Positions 24,959-33,012 of a stretch of 64,000 bases of DNA are shown here, piece after piece. Below the pieces are notes generated by a model that did not search any database, was not told the DNA's origin, and saw only the letters and a list, made by a program, of their open reading frames with translations. The stretch spans positions 6,200,001 to 6,264,000 of the forward strand of contig NZ_CP150218.1 in the NCBI RefSeq assembly GCF_037969875.1, in the 5' to 3' direction. Every line of letters begins with the position of its first letter. Position 1 is the stretch's first letter. The position numbers and the translations under genes were made by a program. Origin of the DNA: Paenibacillus sp. FSL R7-0337 (GTDB lineage: Bacteria; Bacillota; Bacilli; Paenibacillales; Paenibacillaceae).

Positions 24959-26056
24959 GTGCTGACAGGAATTATACTGGCGGGCGGACAGAATTCCCGC
25001 ATGCAGGGCCGCAATAAAGCCCTCCTGACCTATCACGGGGAAGCGTTCATTGTCCGGCAGGTGAGGGAGCTGCAGTCCCTGTGCTCCAGCGTGATTGTGG
25101 TCACGAACGATCCTACCCCGTATCTGGAACGTCTTCCATCGGATATTCTATATATACCGGATGTTTATGCCGGGCATGGGCCGCTTAGCGGGTTTCATGC
25201 TGCTTTTGCAAATGTAGAGACGGACTATGCCTGGGTGGTAAGCTGTGACAGCCCCGATATATCAGCTCCAGCTGCCGCATGGATGCTTACCCGGCTTGAG
25301 GCCGGCGGTTATGATGCGGTTCTGCCAGTCATTGACGGCAAGCATCAGATGTTGCATGGCGTATACCGGCCGCACCGGCTCCTGCCGGACATTACAGCAA
25401 GACTTGCGAACCGGGAGTACCGGCTGGGCGGTTTGTTAGAATCACTGCACTGGTTAGGCGTGGAACGGGATGAGCTGGCCGGTGCGGGGCTAGAGGAAGA
25501 TTTCGCGGCAGATATAGATACACCCGAGCAATATGAGCAGCTGCTGCATCTATCGAAGGGAAGTGAGGAAATGGGCGATTCGTTATTTGAAATTACAGAG
25601 TCCGCGATAATACCTGCTGAGGTATCCGATAAAGTTCTGCGTAGAGAGGCCGGGGCGATTACCTTATTCATCGGTACAGTGCGTGAGTTCACGCAGGGAA
25701 AGAAAACCTTGTATCTTGAATATGAAGCGTATCCGTCTATGGCTGTAACGCAGCTGAAGCGCATCGGGCAGGAAGTGCTGGAGCGCTGGCCGGATACGAA
25801 GGTTGCGGTCACCCACCGGATCGGCAGGCTGGAGATTACCGATATTGCTGTAGTCATCGCAGTCTCATCGCCCCACCGTAAGGCTGCCTATGAAGCGAAT
25901 GAATATGTGATTGAGCGGATCAAGCAAATCGTCCCCATCTGGAAAAAAGAAACCGGCGAGGACGGCAAAGCGTGGATTGGCGACCAGCTGAATCAGAATG
26001 CCTACCCTGAGGGCCGTCCGCTGCTGCCGGATATTCCGGCGGAAGATGAGAGGTAG
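24959..26056 (+). CDS. mobA-moaE: Fused MobA (Mo-guanylyltransferase) and MoaE (molybdopterin synthase large subunit)
   Basis: A 365-residue fusion. Residues 1 to about 200 are MobA: LTGIILAGGQNSRMQGRNKA nucleotide loop, PDVYAGHGPLSG, and WVVSCDSPDISAP with the metal-binding aspartate. Residues from about 210 are MoaE: ITLFIGTVREFTQGKKTL, YLEYEAYPSMA, VTHRIGRLEITDIAV, SSPHRKAAYEANEYVIE and the catalytic lysines in PIWKKETGEDGKAW. The two acts are separate steps of Moco synthesis. An ATG at 25571, preceded by AAGGG, could let MoaE also be made alone. At the 5' end, GTG 24950 overlaps AGGAGG, so GTG 24959 (or TTG 24956) is used. No moaD gene is adjacent. Confidence 0.92.
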   Translation: MLTGIILAGGQNSRMQGRNKALLTYHGEAFIVRQVRELQSLCSSVIVVTNDPTPYLERLPSDILYIPDVYAGHGPLSGFHAAFANVETDYAWVVSCDSPDISAPAAAWMLTRLEAGGYDAVLPVIDGKHQMLHGVYRPHRLLPDITARLANREYRLGGLLESLHWLGVERDELAGAGLEEDFAADIDTPEQYEQLLHLSKGSEEMGDSLFEITESAIIPAEVSDKVLRREAGAITLFIGTVREFTQGKKTLYLEYEAYPSMAVTQLKRIGQEVLERWPDTKVAVTHRIGRLEITDIAVVIAVSSPHRKAAYEANEYVIERIKQIVPIWKKETGEDGKAWIGDQLNQNAYPEGRPLLPDIPAEDER

Positions 26057-26075
26057 CTATAAGGAGGAACGTTCA

Positions 26076-26783
26076 ATGAATGCAGAACAGGTAATGCAGG
26101 AGCTTGAAGCGCTTGGCAAGGAACGGACCAAGAAGATGTATACCGCAAACGGTGCACGGGAACCGCTCTTTGGTGTGGCTACCGGTGCCATGAAGCCGAT
26201 TTTCAGGCAAACCGGAATCAATCAGACGCTGGCTGAGGAGCTGTATGCCACAGGTAATTATGATGCGATGTATTTTGCCGGGATCATTGCTGATCCGAAC
26301 GGGATGACAGAGGCGGATTACAACCGCTGGATAGACGGGGCTTATTTCTATATGCTGTCCGATTTCGTGGTGGCTGTAACCTTGGCTGAAGCGGATATTG
26401 CCCAGCAGGTGGCCGATGAGTGGATCAGGAGCGGAGAGGACCTTCGAATGTCGGCAGGCTGGAGCTGTTACTGCTGGCTGCTGGGAAGCCGCCCGGATCA
26501 GGAGTTCTCGGAGAGTAAGCTGGCCAGTATGCTGGAGCAGGCAGAGCAGAGCATTCATCAGTCCCCTGAGCGCACCCGGTATTCGATGAACAACTTTATG
26601 TATACGGTGGCCGTATCGTATTCGCCGCTTCATGATCTGGCACGCGAGACGGCGGAGCGGGTGGGTCCGGTCGAGGTGGACAAGGACAAGCCGAAGAGCA
26701 AGCGTATCAGCGCATACGATAATATTATGAAGGCTGTCGGCAAAGGACGGACCGGGTTCAAGCGCAAGCATGTACGCTGCTGA
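26076..26783 (+). CDS. DNA alkylation repair protein (AlkD-like)
   Basis: The 235-residue helical protein resembles the HEAT-repeat glycosylase family of AlkC/AlkD. Family-like features are the start KERTKKMYTANGAREPLFGV, the repeat RMSAGWSCYCWLLGSRPD and the segment RYSMNNFMYTVAVSYSPLHD. Such proteins excise alkylated purines, but several relatives lack proven activity, so the assignment is at family level. AAGGAGGAA lies 8 bases before ATG 26076; the longer frame from 25998 overlaps the MobA-MoaE gene and is not needed. It starts 20 bases after that gene. Confidence 0.75.
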   Translation: MNAEQVMQELEALGKERTKKMYTANGAREPLFGVATGAMKPIFRQTGINQTLAEELYATGNYDAMYFAGIIADPNGMTEADYNRWIDGAYFYMLSDFVVAVTLAEADIAQQVADEWIRSGEDLRMSAGWSCYCWLLGSRPDQEFSESKLASMLEQAEQSIHQSPERTRYSMNNFMYTVAVSYSPLHDLARETAERVGPVEVDKDKPKSKRISAYDNIMKAVGKGRTGFKRKHVRC

Positions 26784-26890
26784 TCTCGCGGATTTCACCG
26801 GCATCCGGTAATGTTTCGCTGCTTCTGGTTAATAAATGCTATGCATTTGGATAACCTATTCCCTATCCTGGAAGAAAAGAGGCGGTAAAG

Positions 26891-27382
26891 ATGTCAACTA
26901 CACACCATAGTCACGAGGAAGCCGTTGAGACGGTCCGGAAGCTGATCAAGGGTATCGATATGGCTATGCTCACCACGATTTCGGAGGAAGGGCTGGTCTC
27001 CCGGCCCATGAAGACCCAGGAGGTCGAATTTGACGGGGATTTGTGGTTCCTGACCAAGAAGGATACCAGCAAGTTCGGGGAGATTCTGTATGACCCGCGC
27101 GTGAATGTCGTGTATGCCGATAAATCCTATGTATCCATTCGTGGGACGGCTGAGATTGTAACCGATGTGAACAAGAAGAAAGAGCTCTGGAGTGCAGGGT
27201 ACGATACGTTCCTGAAGACAAGCTATGATGATCCGAATGTCATTCTGATAAAAGTCCATGCCGAAGCTGCCGAATACTGGAAGAGCGGCAATATGGCCGA
27301 GAAGGCTGTATACATGTTCAAGCGGATGACCGGCCAGGACACGGACGGGCTGAATCTGAATCAGACGGTCGAGCTGGAATAG
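26891..27382 (+). CDS. Pyridoxamine 5'-phosphate oxidase-fold protein (general stress protein 26 type)
   Basis: A 163-residue split-barrel flavin-binding protein. The segments MAMLTTISEEGLVSRPMKTQ, DLWFLTKKDTSKFGEI, VNVVYADKSYVSIRGTAEI and AEAAEYWKSG are typical of the stress-protein-26 branch, which binds FMN or F420-like cofactors and whose reaction is unknown. A GAGGCGGT ribosome site precedes the ATG by 4-5 bases. It is a single-gene unit with a terminator after it. Confidence 0.85.
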   Translation: MSTTHHSHEEAVETVRKLIKGIDMAMLTTISEEGLVSRPMKTQEVEFDGDLWFLTKKDTSKFGEILYDPRVNVVYADKSYVSIRGTAEIVTDVNKKKELWSAGYDTFLKTSYDDPNVILIKVHAEAAEYWKSGNMAEKAVYMFKRMTGQDTDGLNLNQTVELE

Positions 27383-27430
27383 AGCAGACAGACGGTATTA
27401 GGAAGCTATAGGTTCATAGGTTCTGCAACG

Positions 27431-27469
27431 GAGAGATCAACAGAATTCATCTGGGGGTCTCTTTTTTTG
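27431..27469 (+). terminator. Rho-independent terminator after the PPOX-fold gene
   Basis: AGAGATC (27432-27438) pairs with GGTCTCT (27456-27462, one G-T pair) and is followed by a run of seven T. Confidence 0.8.
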
Positions 27470-27551
27470 TTGTGGCGCCGATAAAAGATAATTGTCACAT
27501 TACATACGGCTCATGTGTTATATCTATATGATTTGCAGAAAGGAGATTAAC

Positions 27552-28109
27552 GTGGACCCTATCGAAGAGAAGATTAGAAGGATTCAGGGCGGAGAAGGAG
27601 GCTTGTACTCAGATGTGATCAGGCTGTACCAGCAACGGATTTACCTCTATTGTTATCGCTTGTTGAATAACAAGGAAGAGGCAGAAGACGCAGTACAGGA
27701 TATCCTGATCAAGGCCTACCAGAATATCGGGCAGTACAAGCCTCAGGCAGATTTCACCTCATGGCTCTACAAGATTGCTTATCATCATTGCCTGAATCAG
27801 CTGCGGAGGCAGAAATCCCGGCAGCAGTTGCGGAAGCTGATCGGGCAGGAGGTTACGGAAAAGAGCGCCGAGCAAATGGTTGAGAACCGCCTGTTCAGCG
27901 AGCCGGTCTCGGCGGCTCTGGGGAAGCTGGATGTGGAGGACCGGAATTTATTGATCCTGCGGATTTATGAAGATAAATCGTTTGCGGAAATCAGTGAAAT
28001 TCTGGGTGTGAGTACGGCTACCGTACGCAAAAGATATGAACGGACCAGAGAAAAACTTAAAAAAGCGATTGAGCGAAAGGAGAAACAATTATGGGCAAGC
28101 GTGAATTAA
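27552..28109 (+). CDS. ECF-type RNA polymerase sigma factor
   Basis: A 185-residue sigma-70-family factor with region 2 (VIRLYQQRIYLYCYRLLN, then EEAEDAVQDILIKAYQNI and ADFTSWLYKIAYHHCLNQLR) and region 4 (VEDRNLLILRIYEDKSFAEI, then LGVSTATVRKRYERTREKL). It should direct RNA polymerase to a small stress regulon. The longest frame starts at 27492, but AAAGGAG at 27539-27545 precedes GTG 27552 by 6 bases, which also gives the usual length. It overlaps the next gene by 19 bases; that gene encodes a single-span membrane protein, presumably its anti-sigma factor. Confidence 0.93.
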   Translation: MDPIEEKIRRIQGGEGGLYSDVIRLYQQRIYLYCYRLLNNKEEAEDAVQDILIKAYQNIGQYKPQADFTSWLYKIAYHHCLNQLRRQKSRQQLRKLIGQEVTEKSAEQMVENRLFSEPVSAALGKLDVEDRNLLILRIYEDKSFAEISEILGVSTATVRKRYERTREKLKKAIERKEKQLWASVN

Positions 28110-29275
28110 CTCCGGAGGAGCAGTTTCTCAAGGATGGAGACCGTTCAGCACATTGGAACACCGTTGATGTTCATGAACCAGTAATGAAGGCGCTCGGGCT
28201 TGAGGGGGCATTGACTGCTGAAGAAGATGAGAACCTGCTTCAGACCCTTCCGCCAAGCGGAGAGGCACCTAAAGTAATGCGCAGAATGGAAACCAGAACC
28301 GGGCGGAGACAGAAACGGATTCCGGTGAAGGGCTGGGCGGCGGCGGTCCTGGCACTGGTCTTGCTGGGCGGCGGCTATACCCAGTTCTCCGGCAAACTCC
28401 AGCAAGGAGCTGAAGCCCAGAGTCCGGGTGAAGTCCGGCAAGGGGCCGGAGCCCAGTATAAGGTGCTGCCTTATCAGCCGATTCCGGCGACGGCTTCCGG
28501 CGGAACGATGATTGAGAAGGCGAAAGAACCCCTGAAGCCTTATATTCCCAACGCAGAGCCGGGTGCAGACGATGAAGCCAACAAGAAGCTGAGTATTCTC
28601 TATAACCAGAAGTATTCAAAAGGGGCAGAGCTCATGAAGGAGATTTTGCTTCCTGGAGAGTATGCCACCTATCTAATTACACGTGAAGGAGAGGAGGGAG
28701 AGGGGAGTATGAATATGTATCGTCCGCCCCTCACGTTCAAGGACTATACCGCCTATAAGACCAGTGTAGAGGAGCACAACGCTCCGGTCCTGGAGCAGCC
28801 GGCGTATCTGCCGGAAGGGTATACCCTGGACGAGGCCATCATCAACCCTTCTTTCTTAAAAGTGCCGGATGTGCAGGAGCTTAAAGGCGAAAACGAGAGA
28901 GACCTGGGAGACAACTTCCAGTTGGCCTGGAGAGTGGAGAAGGCGGAGAACATTGACTACTCGTATTCCTCACTGGTATACAAGAAGGGGGAGGTTCAGG
29001 TGAGAATCGGTGTCTCGCGTGTGGATGACAACCAAAACCCGGCAGATCCGCTCTCATGGAGTGAATATACAAAGATGGAGAATATAGAGATTAAAGGCAG
29101 ACAGGCCATTTTTTCGGACGATACGGACAACAAGGAGCTCGACTTGGGGTATAAATACAGTCTGGTTTGGTCTGACCCCGATGCAAAGGTCAACTATCGT
29201 GTGATCGCCGGCCAGGAGAATACGGAGCTAACGAAGGATGAGCTTATCGGCATTGCCGCCAGTATGATGAAATAA
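28091..29275 (+). CDS. Membrane-bound putative anti-sigma factor with DUF4367-like domain
   Basis: The 394-residue product has a cytoplasmic N-terminal part (1-75), one transmembrane helix (about 78-97, GWAAAVLALVLLGGGY) and a large outside part. The outside part contains APVLEQPAYLPEGYTLDEA followed by beta-rich sequence resembling DUF4367 domains that often sit on anti-sigma proteins. No zinc-binding ZAS motif is seen. AAAGGAG lies upstream of ATG 28091, inside the sigma gene. The signal it senses cannot be inferred. A terminator follows at 29298. Confidence 0.75.
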   Translation: MGKRELTPEEQFLKDGDRSAHWNTVDVHEPVMKALGLEGALTAEEDENLLQTLPPSGEAPKVMRRMETRTGRRQKRIPVKGWAAAVLALVLLGGGYTQFSGKLQQGAEAQSPGEVRQGAGAQYKVLPYQPIPATASGGTMIEKAKEPLKPYIPNAEPGADDEANKKLSILYNQKYSKGAELMKEILLPGEYATYLITREGEEGEGSMNMYRPPLTFKDYTAYKTSVEEHNAPVLEQPAYLPEGYTLDEAIINPSFLKVPDVQELKGENERDLGDNFQLAWRVEKAENIDYSYSSLVYKKGEVQVRIGVSRVDDNQNPADPLSWSEYTKMENIEIKGRQAIFSDDTDNKELDLGYKYSLVWSDPDAKVNYRVIAGQENTELTKDELIGIAASMMK

Positions 29276-29297
29276 GTAACGCAGAGTTGAGACTCAG

Positions 29298-29347
29298 GGC
29301 TGCCCAGCTATCTTAGGATAGCGGAGCAGCCTTTGAACGTTTTTTGC
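29298..29347 (+). terminator. Terminator after the sigma/anti-sigma operon
   Basis: Two nested stems, GGCTGC/GCAGCC (29298-29303 with 29326-29331) and GCTATC/GATAGC (29307-29312 with 29317-29322), are followed by TTTGAACGTTTTTT. Confidence 0.7.
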
Positions 29348-29368
29348 CTAGCTGCAGGATGGCATATT

Positions 29369-29406
29369 CGTAAGATTTTATAAGAATTCGTGCATCGTCC
29401 TCCTAT
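29369..29406 (+). promoter_or_regulatory. Upstream element, copy 1 of a duplicated 38-bp motif
   Basis: This 38-base element ends 70 bases before the solute-binding-protein start and shares 30 of 38 positions with 31006-31043. Its core is AAGAATTCG-T-GCATCG-T followed by CCTCCT. A TAATAT-like -10 box begins about 22 bases after it, the same distance as at the second copy. It is a candidate site for the AraC-type regulator at 34816. Confidence 0.6.
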
Positions 29407-29476
29407 GAACTTCCAACCCGTCTTGTTAATATAGCAATGTAGCAAGAGAATACAGATGTATACAGGAGGGTTAAAG

Positions 29477-30826
29477 ATGTTGAAATGGAAGCGTTCTCTT
29501 TCGGTCCTGGCGATGACAGCGATATTAGGTACACTGGCTGCCTGCGGCGGCGGAGGGAATAAAGTAAACAATGCAGGAGGGGCTACAGAAGCACCTGCCA
29601 GCACCAATGCTGCTGCGACAGCTGCTGCAACTGATGCGCCAAGCACCAATGAGCCGGTCAAGCTGCGGATTATGTGGTGGGGCTCCCAGCCGCGTCACGA
29701 AGCCACTTTGGCGGCCCTGGAATTGTACACGAAGAATAATCCGAACGTAACCTTCGAGCCGGAGTATTCCGGTATGGACGGTTATCTGGACAAATTATCC
29801 ACGCAGGCTGCGGCCAACAATGCACCCGATGTGGTTCAGCTTGACCCGGGCTGGATGCCGGACTGGATGGCCCGCCAGCAATTGGCTGACCTGGCTCCCG
29901 AGGTAGATGTGAGCAAATTCGATACGAAGCTGCTGGCAGGCGGCCAATTGGACGGTAAGCAGTATGCTGTTCCACTCGGCTCGGTAGCCTTCGGTATGGT
30001 ATATGATAAAGCGGCTATGGATAAGCTGGGCATTGCGAACCCGGCTAACGGCTGGACCTGGGATGAGTTCTTCGCCTTAGCGAAGGAAACCAAGTCCAAG
30101 CTGCCGAAGGGACAGTATTTCACCCTCGACTACGCAGGTAACTATTTCATGTACTCGGCGTATCAGTATGCCAGAGGCAAAGGGCAGGTCATCACGGATG
30201 ACGGTCACTTCAACGTGGATGAAGCCACCTATCTGGAATGGACCCGCAAGTTCGAAGAGCTCCGCAAGGAAGGGCTTGTTCCTCCAGCGGATGTGAATGC
30301 CTCCGATAAGGAAAATGATCCGCAAATGGATCTGCTCGCAGCAGGCAAGGTGCTGTTCCGTTACAGCTTCTCCAACAATCTGGGAACCTGGGACAGCATT
30401 AAGCCAGGAGCCTACGCACTTGTAACCATGCCGCGTGCCGAAGAGGCCGGAGGCTGGCTGAAGCCGTCGATGTACATGGCGGTCTCCAAGAACTCCAAGC
30501 ATGCTGAAGAAGCCAAGAAATTCATTAACTGGTTCGTGAATGATACTGAGTCTGCCAAGATTACCCAAACCTTCCGCGGCCTCCCGGCCAACAAGGATAA
30601 CGCCACTATGCTGGAAGCTAATATGAGCGATCTGGATAAGGTAGGCTTGGCACTGCTCCGTGCTACGGAGCCGGATGGCCAGACCTGGTCGGCCGGAGCC
30701 GGCGGCTGGACGAACTTCGTGGATAAAGACTGGGTACTGGTTCGTGACCAGCTCAGCTTCGGTAAATCCACACCGGAAGAGGCGTTCAAGCAGCTGAAGG
30801 AAGCCTCGTTATCTTACGAGAAATAA
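29477..30826 (+). CDS. Sugar ABC transporter solute-binding lipoprotein
   Basis: A 449-residue family-1 extracellular solute-binding protein. It has a lipoprotein signal peptide with the lipobox LAAC (lipidated C23), then an alanine/threonine-rich linker (about 30-60) and a periplasmic-binding-protein fold. Family features include RIMWWGSQPRHEATLAALEL, PDVVQLDPGWMPDW, the hinge FGMVYDKAAMDKLG and the segment KHAEEAKKFINWFVND. It should capture a carbohydrate and pass it to the permeases at 31107 and 32066. AGGAGG at 29463-29468 sets the start at ATG 29477, not 29456. A terminator follows at once, so it may be made in excess over the permeases, which have their own copy of the upstream element. 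Confidence 0.93.
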   Translation: MLKWKRSLSVLAMTAILGTLAACGGGGNKVNNAGGATEAPASTNAAATAAATDAPSTNEPVKLRIMWWGSQPRHEATLAALELYTKNNPNVTFEPEYSGMDGYLDKLSTQAAANNAPDVVQLDPGWMPDWMARQQLADLAPEVDVSKFDTKLLAGGQLDGKQYAVPLGSVAFGMVYDKAAMDKLGIANPANGWTWDEFFALAKETKSKLPKGQYFTLDYAGNYFMYSAYQYARGKGQVITDDGHFNVDEATYLEWTRKFEELRKEGLVPPADVNASDKENDPQMDLLAAGKVLFRYSFSNNLGTWDSIKPGAYALVTMPRAEEAGGWLKPSMYMAVSKNSKHAEEAKKFINWFVNDTESAKITQTFRGLPANKDNATMLEANMSDLDKVGLALLRATEPDGQTWSAGAGGWTNFVDKDWVLVRDQLSFGKSTPEEAFKQLKEASLSYEK

Positions 30827-30837
30827 GGTATGAACTG

Positions 30838-30867
30838 AAAGCCCGGGACAGCAATGTTCCGGGCTTT
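30838..30867 (+). terminator. Rho-independent terminator after the binding-protein gene
   Basis: AAAGCCCGGGA pairs with TTCCGGGCTTT around a short loop and is followed by ATCTTTTT. Between it and the next element, 30868-31005 holds no gene; a small hairpin GCCGTCC/GGACGG-type inverted pair near 30940-30955 is visible. Confidence 0.8.
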
Positions 30868-31005
30868 ATCTTTTTAAAAGATAAGAATTTATATGCTTCA
30901 CGCTATAATTATCCTTATCTTTCTCGCTGAAACGGTACCGTCCTTAAAAGGACGGCATTGCCGTTTCCACTTGGAACGCGGTTATACTCGTGTTTTCGAA
31001 TTAAT

Positions 31006-31043
31006 CGTTATATTTTGAAAGAATTCGAGCATTGCCCTCCTTT
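31006..31043 (+). promoter_or_regulatory. Upstream element, copy 2 of the duplicated 38-bp motif
   Basis: It matches 29369-29406 at 30 of 38 positions and ends 63 bases before the first permease start. The core AAGAATTCG-A-GCATTG is followed by CCCTCCT. A TATACT -10 box lies at 31065-31070, 22 bases downstream. Confidence 0.6.
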
Positions 31044-31106
31044 AGCCGAAGTGTGGCCCAATACTATACTTAAGCTATACAAATTGACCACAAGAGGTGA
31101 CCACAG

Positions 31107-32069
31107 ATGAACCGCTCCACAACCACTTTAGCCCAAGCCTCGCCAGCGCCGAAAAAAAGCTCCTATTTCAAAAGCCGGTGGAACGCTCCGCTTGCAGGCT
31201 ATTTGTTTATTTCGCCCTGGCTGCTCGGGTTCCTGGTACTGACGGCGTATCCGTTGTTCTTATCACTGTACTATTCGTTTACTGACTACACCCTGATGCA
31301 GCCAATGAAATGGATCGGGACCCGCAATTACGAACGGATTTTCACCGCAGACCCCAAATTCATTCAATCCGCCAAAGTCACGGTCATGTATGTGCTGGCT
31401 TCCGTGCCTCTTAAGCTGATTGCAGCCCTGCTAGTAGCCATGGTGCTTAGCAAGGCAGTCAGAGGGATCAGTGCTTACCGCACAGCGATCTACTTCCCTT
31501 CTCTAATCGGAGGCAGTATCGGGGTATCGCTGCTCTGGCGTAACATCTTCGGGGTTGACGGGATTTTCAACAAGCTGATCGCTGTCTTCGGCATCGAAGG
31601 AAAAAGCTGGATCACCAACCCGGACACTGCGCTTAGCACACTGATTCTGCTGACGGTCTGGCAATTCGGCTCCACCATGGTTATCTTCCTGGCAGGACTG
31701 AAGCAGATTCCCAATGACTTGTATGAAGCTTCCTCGGTAGACGGGGCGAACAAGTTCATTCAATTCTTCCGCATTACACTGCCTATGCTGTCGCCGATTC
31801 TCTACTTCAACCTGATCATGGCCGTAATCAATGCCTTCCAGATGTTCACCTCGGCCTTCGTGATTACGAATGGCGGACCGATGAACGCTACATACGTGTA
31901 CGCTATGTATTTGTATGAACGGGCCTTCAGCCGGTACGAGCTGGGCTACGCTTCTGCACTGGCCTGGATTATGCTGGTCGCCATCGTCGCTGCAACGCTG
32001 CTGATCTCCTACACTTCGAAATATTGGGTATTCTATGAGACTGACACTGGAGGGAAAAAACGCAAATGA
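31107..32069 (+). CDS. Sugar ABC transporter permease (MalF/UgpA type)
   Basis: A 320-residue inner-membrane permease with six transmembrane segments; the first is in PLAGYLFISPWLLGFLVLTA. The EAA loop that contacts the ATPase is seen in YEASSVDGANKFIQFFRITL (about 210-230). GAGGTGA precedes the ATG by about 9 bases. Its stop codon overlaps the start of the next permease (ATGA). No ATPase gene is in the cluster, so a shared MsmX-type ATPase encoded elsewhere is likely. Confidence 0.95.
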   Translation: MNRSTTTLAQASPAPKKSSYFKSRWNAPLAGYLFISPWLLGFLVLTAYPLFLSLYYSFTDYTLMQPMKWIGTRNYERIFTADPKFIQSAKVTVMYVLASVPLKLIAALLVAMVLSKAVRGISAYRTAIYFPSLIGGSIGVSLLWRNIFGVDGIFNKLIAVFGIEGKSWITNPDTALSTLILLTVWQFGSTMVIFLAGLKQIPNDLYEASSVDGANKFIQFFRITLPMLSPILYFNLIMAVINAFQMFTSAFVITNGGPMNATYVYAMYLYERAFSRYELGYASALAWIMLVAIVAATLLISYTSKYWVFYETDTGGKKRK

Positions 32070-32911
32070 CAACTTTGAATTGGAAGCCTGCACTCCGGCA
32101 TGTGTTCATGATTCTCTTCAGCTTCCTCATGGTCTATCCGATTGTCTGGTGGATCGGGGCCTCACTGAAGGATAGCACCGAGCTGAGTTCACCGGGAATC
32201 TTCCCGTCCGTCCCGCAGTGGGAGAACTTCACCAAAGGCTGGAAATCGGTTCCCGGACATACATTCACTGATTTCTATCTTAACACCTTCGGCCTTGAGA
32301 TTATGGTGCTGATCGCAACGCTGTTATCCTGCACGCTGGTTGCTTTCGGATTTGCAAGACTTGATTTTCCGCTGAAGAAATTCTGGTTCTCGATTCTAAT
32401 GCTGACGCTGATGATGCCGGGCCAGGTGCTGATTATTCCCCAGTACGCCTTGTTCCATCAGCTGGGCTGGGTCAACACGTATTTGCCGTTTGTCGTTCCC
32501 CATCTGCTGGCGGGCGGGGCCGGCGGGAGCTTCTTCGTCTTCCTGCTGATCCAGTTCATCCGCGGCGTGCCCAAGGAGCTGGACGAATCGGCCAAAATCG
32601 ACGGTTGCTCCTGGTTCGGGATTTTCTGGAGAGTGGTCATGCCGCTGGCCTTCCCGGCGGTTGTTACGGTGACGATCTTCTGCTTCCTGTGGAACTGGGA
32701 TGACTTCCTGGGACATCTCCTGTACATCAACACGGTAGACAAGTACACGGTGGGTCTGGCGCTGCGCATGATCAATGACTCCCAGTCTGCAGCCGAGTGG
32801 GGCCAGCTTCTGGCCATGTCACTTGTCTCTATTGTTCCGGCAACGCTTGTGTTCACCTTCCTGCAAAAGTATTTCGTAGACGGGATTGCGACAACAGGCA
32901 TAAAGGGATAA
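32066..32911 (+). CDS. Sugar ABC transporter permease (MalG/UgpE type)
   Basis: A 281-residue permease with six membrane spans, the partner of the preceding gene. The EAA loop is in LDESAKIDGCSWFGIFWRVV (about 172-192), followed by MPLAFPAVVTV. The start overlaps the previous stop as ATGA, indicating translational coupling. A terminator (32936-32975) follows before the kinase gene. Confidence 0.95.
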   Translation: MTTLNWKPALRHVFMILFSFLMVYPIVWWIGASLKDSTELSSPGIFPSVPQWENFTKGWKSVPGHTFTDFYLNTFGLEIMVLIATLLSCTLVAFGFARLDFPLKKFWFSILMLTLMMPGQVLIIPQYALFHQLGWVNTYLPFVVPHLLAGGAGGSFFVFLLIQFIRGVPKELDESAKIDGCSWFGIFWRVVMPLAFPAVVTVTIFCFLWNWDDFLGHLLYINTVDKYTVGLALRMINDSQSAAEWGQLLAMSLVSIVPATLVFTFLQKYFVDGIATTGIKG

Positions 32912-32935
32912 GATGTAAAAAAACATCCGTCCGAT

Positions 32936-32975
32936 AACGGTAAAGCGCCTGAGCCTTATTCGACGCTTTACCGTT
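32936..32975 (+). terminator. Rho-independent terminator after the permease genes
   Basis: Perfect 12-bp arms AACGGTAAAGCG (32936-32947) and CGCTTTACCGTT (32964-32975) are followed by TATTT. It may be partial, since the kinase gene 38 bases on has little room for its own promoter. Confidence 0.8.
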
Positions 32976-33012
32976 TATTTCGTGTGAGCCGGAGGAGAAG
33001 GAAGGGGACCAT

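Noticed and set aside
29308..29661. 117-codon minus-strand frame over a terminator and a lipoprotein signal sequence
   Set aside because: It runs through the sigma operon terminator and the binding-protein signal peptide; a chance frame.
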